Assembly (NCBI GenBank): GCA_964527385.1
Contig: CAZGPZ010000019.1
Span: forward strand, 1-17,019
Direction of reading: 5' to 3'
DNA: 17,019 bases
Source: JANWHZ01 sp964527385
GTDB taxonomy: Bacteria; Patescibacteriota; Saccharimonadia; Saccharimonadales; UBA4665
The notes beneath the pieces are model-generated. The model worked only from the letters and a program-made list of their open reading frames with translations. It did no database searches and was not told where the DNA came from. Position 1 is the first letter of the stretch, and each line of letters opens with the position of its first letter. This document shows, piece after piece, positions 14,760 to 17,019 of this stretch. The translations under genes were made by a program, and so were the position numbers.

Positions 14760-17019
14760 ATGCGCACCAAAACACCTCAAAAACGAGTACAGTTCACGCG
14801 CACCCTTAGGATGGTAGTCCTAGGGGTATTCGGCGTATTCATCGCTATTGGGACCGCCTCAGTTATCCTCGTCTTGCGACCCACGCCTATCTCCGCCGCG
14901 ACCAGCAGTTATCTCAACTTCCAGGCCCGCCTTGAAACGGCATCTGGTGGCATTGTGCCCGACGGCAACTACAATGTCTCGTTCCACCTCTTCAATTCAG
15001 CCACCGCAGTTGGTGGCACCTCAACTGACATTGGATGCGGCACCGACACAAGCTGTGAATGGACAGAACTTCATACGTACAACAGCGGTTCTGGTAGCTC
15101 CGATGCTCGTATTCGCGTCGCTAACGGATACCTTACTGTCAGTCTCGGTTCGATCACCGCTTTCGGTGCTATCAACTGGAACCAGGAACAATGGTTGACC
15201 ATGGATATTGGCGGCACGAGCGGTGTTTCAGTATCTTGGGACAGCCAGATGGACCCCCGCATCCAATTGACTGCGGTGCCGTATGCCTTCCAGGCTGGGG
15301 AATTGGGCAATGGCACGAACAAAGCTACGCTTGACGGCTCTGGCAACCTGACTTTGCAACAATCGAGCACAATTAGCACAAGCACCGGTGCCTTGACCGT
15401 CCAGGGGGCGACGACCCTCGCCCTGCAGTCCACGACTTCCAGCTCAGTAACGCTTGACTCAGGTACGACAGGAACAGTAAATGTCGGCACCGGCGGAAAT
15501 AATAAAACTATCCAACTCGGCGCGACGAACAGCGCGATTACCGATACGATCAACATTGGTAATAATGGGAATGCCTCAGGCGTATCAACTATTACGATTG
15601 GCTCCACGAACTCGACCAGCTCGCTTTTACTGCAAGCAGGAACGGGTAATCTCCAACTTCAGACCCAAGGCGGTACACTCGGTATCGGCACTAATGCTGT
15701 GGCGCAGACACTGACGATCGGCAATACAACCGGCGCGACGGCTGTTACGCTTCAGTCTGGGTCGGGCGGCATAGCACTGCGGAGTGCGACAACAATTTCC
15801 GCGAACCTGACCGTTACCGGTTCTGGCAACGTCGCGTTCCAAAAAGGATCGGATTTCAGTACAATCGGTATCTCAAACAACGTGAGTCTCGGTAGTGGTA
15901 CGGTCATCCGCCTGACGGGCGCTTCTACCCAGACGATTACTGGTATTGCTGGAGGTGTTGATGGACGCATATTGACGCTCGTTAATGCTGCCGGCCAGAC
16001 AGCAATTATCCAAAATTTGAATGGTGGCAGCACAGGGGCGAACCAAATTGCCACCGGGGCGGGTGGTGATATAAACCTATCACCCGGCGCGTCGGTCATG
16101 TTGGTCTACGATAGCGGTTCAAGCCTCTGGCGTGTCAGCGGCGGCGCATCAAGCGCATCAGGTACCTACTTCCTGGAGGGTGGCAACTCCTTTGGTGCCC
16201 AAGGTGTCCTTGGTACCAATGACAACAATAGCTTGGCCTTCAGGACCAACAATGGCAACCGTCTAGTTCTGGATACCTCCGGTAACCTTCAATTCCAGCA
16301 AGCCAGTACCATCAACATCCTGCAGAACCCATCTGCTGGAGCCGGCCTACAACTAACCATCAAAGGAGGTGACGGTAATGGTGGCACGAATAGTGGGGGT
16401 AATCTGGTACTGCAAGGCGGAGCAGGAGTCAGTACTGGCGCTTCGGGTTCTGTGATCGTAAAGTCTAACACCAATAACTCAATCACGGCCTTCCAGGTGC
16501 AGAATGCCAGTAGTACAGCTTTGCTTACGGCAGATACATCGAATACGCGGTTGGGCATTGGGATTAATGTGCCGCAAAGTTTCTTCGAAGTAGCACCATT
16601 TGATTACGGTGCCGGCACTGTCTGTAGTACTACCAGCACTGTCAGTGGTAGCTGTAGTGGTACATCTACAACGTTCCTGCTGGGCTCCAGTACGGTGTGG
16701 ACACCCGCTATGGCTGGCGATATTGTTGTCTTCAGCGATGGCGCTAGCAGCTTTGTGTCATCCGTGACCGACAATACGCACCTTACTTTGAGTAGTGCTG
16801 TTAATGAGGCAGCAAGCAGCGCGTATCGGTTCTATCATCAGGGACTGGACGTCACGAGTGCCGGTCTGGTGGGCGTCGGTCAGGTCAACCCTGATGCAGC
16901 GTTATCGGTACGCCAGGCGAATCAGAATGCTGTCGTCAACCTATATGGAGCAAGTGCAGCAACTGACTACGGCATTATTCAAGTCTCGAGCCAGGGCAGC
17001 CTGACAAATGCTTCGAACC
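14760..17019 (+). CDS. Second giant tail-fibre-like surface protein (3' truncated, 753+ residues)
   Basis: The frame is open to the last base, so no stop is seen. It is a paralogue of the 2002-residue protein. Residues 1-17 are a short basic leader, 18-39 (MVVLGVFGVFIAIGTASVILVL) a hydrophobic segment and SAA at 45-47 a possible cleavage site. The NYLNFQARL-type domain follows from about 50 to 180 (SYLNFQARLETASGG to LTAVPYAFQAG), then the same beta repeats, GRILTLVNAAG...SSLWRVSGG, the GGNLVLQGG module, and a segment (FDYGAGTVCSTTSTVSGSC to AGDIVVFSDG, about residues 617-665) not seen in the first paralogue. DNA is near-identical in places: 15600-15619 equals 2721-2740. ATG 14760 keeps the basic residues before the membrane segment; ATG 14811 is an alternative. 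There is no Shine-Dalgarno. Confidence 0.88.
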   Translation, partial: MRTKTPQKRVQFTRTLRMVVLGVFGVFIAIGTASVILVLRPTPISAATSSYLNFQARLETASGGIVPDGNYNVSFHLFNSATAVGGTSTDIGCGTDTSCEWTELHTYNSGSGSSDARIRVANGYLTVSLGSITAFGAINWNQEQWLTMDIGGTSGVSVSWDSQMDPRIQLTAVPYAFQAGELGNGTNKATLDGSGNLTLQQSSTISTSTGALTVQGATTLALQSTTSSSVTLDSGTTGTVNVGTGGNNKTIQLGATNSAITDTINIGNNGNASGVSTITIGSTNSTSSLLLQAGTGNLQLQTQGGTLGIGTNAVAQTLTIGNTTGATAVTLQSGSGGIALRSATTISANLTVTGSGNVAFQKGSDFSTIGISNNVSLGSGTVIRLTGASTQTITGIAGGVDGRILTLVNAAGQTAIIQNLNGGSTGANQIATGAGGDINLSPGASVMLVYDSGSSLWRVSGGASSASGTYFLEGGNSFGAQGVLGTNDNNSLAFRTNNGNRLVLDTSGNLQFQQASTINILQNPSAGAGLQLTIKGGDGNGGTNSGGNLVLQGGAGVSTGASGSVIVKSNTNNSITAFQVQNASSTALLTADTSNTRLGIGINVPQSFFEVAPFDYGAGTVCSTTSTVSGSCSGTSTTFLLGSSTVWTPAMAGDIVVFSDGASSFVSSVTDNTHLTLSSAVNEAASSAYRFYHQGLDVTSAGLVGVGQVNPDAALSVRQANQNAVVNLYGASAATDYGIIQVSSQGSLTNASN

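Noticed and set aside
1704..17019. Prophage tail region
   Set aside because: Fibre-like modules are present, but no capsid, terminase, tail tube, lysis or integrase gene is seen, and each protein has its own membrane segment or signal. These modules are common in CPR surface proteins.

Overview
The window looks like a chromosomal segment from a Patescibacteria/CPR bacterium, most likely Candidatus Saccharibacteria (TM7). This rests on remembered family resemblance of the giant surface proteins, not on a search. Two of them share an N-terminal domain beginning NYLNFQARLETASGG, and one of these continues with TTLQAAYDNTL-type modules; the third is a kelch-repeat giant. Base composition is near 50% GC by eye. 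The complete genes end in TAA or TAG, and the long frames stay open with TGA read as stop, so there is no sign of the TGA=Gly code of some other CPR lineages.

Layout, all genes on the + strand. Positions 1-1233 are housekeeping: the 3' end of ileS (a eukaryote-like type 2 isoleucyl-tRNA synthetase), a good promoter, rplU (ribosomal protein L21) and an intrinsic terminator. Positions 1234-1703 are a 470-base non-coding region with a perfect DnaA-box sequence, an 11-bp inverted repeat and possible leader structures. Positions 1704-7712 encode a 2002-residue membrane-anchored or secreted protein built from phage-tail-fibre-like beta repeats, an inserted domain and two carbohydrate-binding-like modules. 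Positions 7783-13572 encode a 1929-residue protein with about 18 kelch-like blades and a 300-residue glycine-rich domain set inside the first blade. Positions 13594-14418 encode a 274-residue single-pass membrane protein behind an extended -10 promoter that would give a leaderless mRNA. Positions 14419-14759 are non-coding and carry a second perfect DnaA box, a promoter and two hairpins. From 14760 the frame is open to the window end: a truncated paralogue of the first giant, at least 753 residues long.

The four genes from 1704 onward look like a cell-surface locus: two fibre-like paralogues flank a kelch/glycine-rich giant and a small membrane protein, all with one N-terminal hydrophobic segment and large exported parts. 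A role in attachment to a host cell or to other surfaces is plausible for such a lineage but is inference. The two fibre genes share a DnaA-box-like element at nearly the same distance (317-318 bases) before their start codons. No RNA genes, insertion sequences, CRISPR arrays or phage structural or replication genes were seen.
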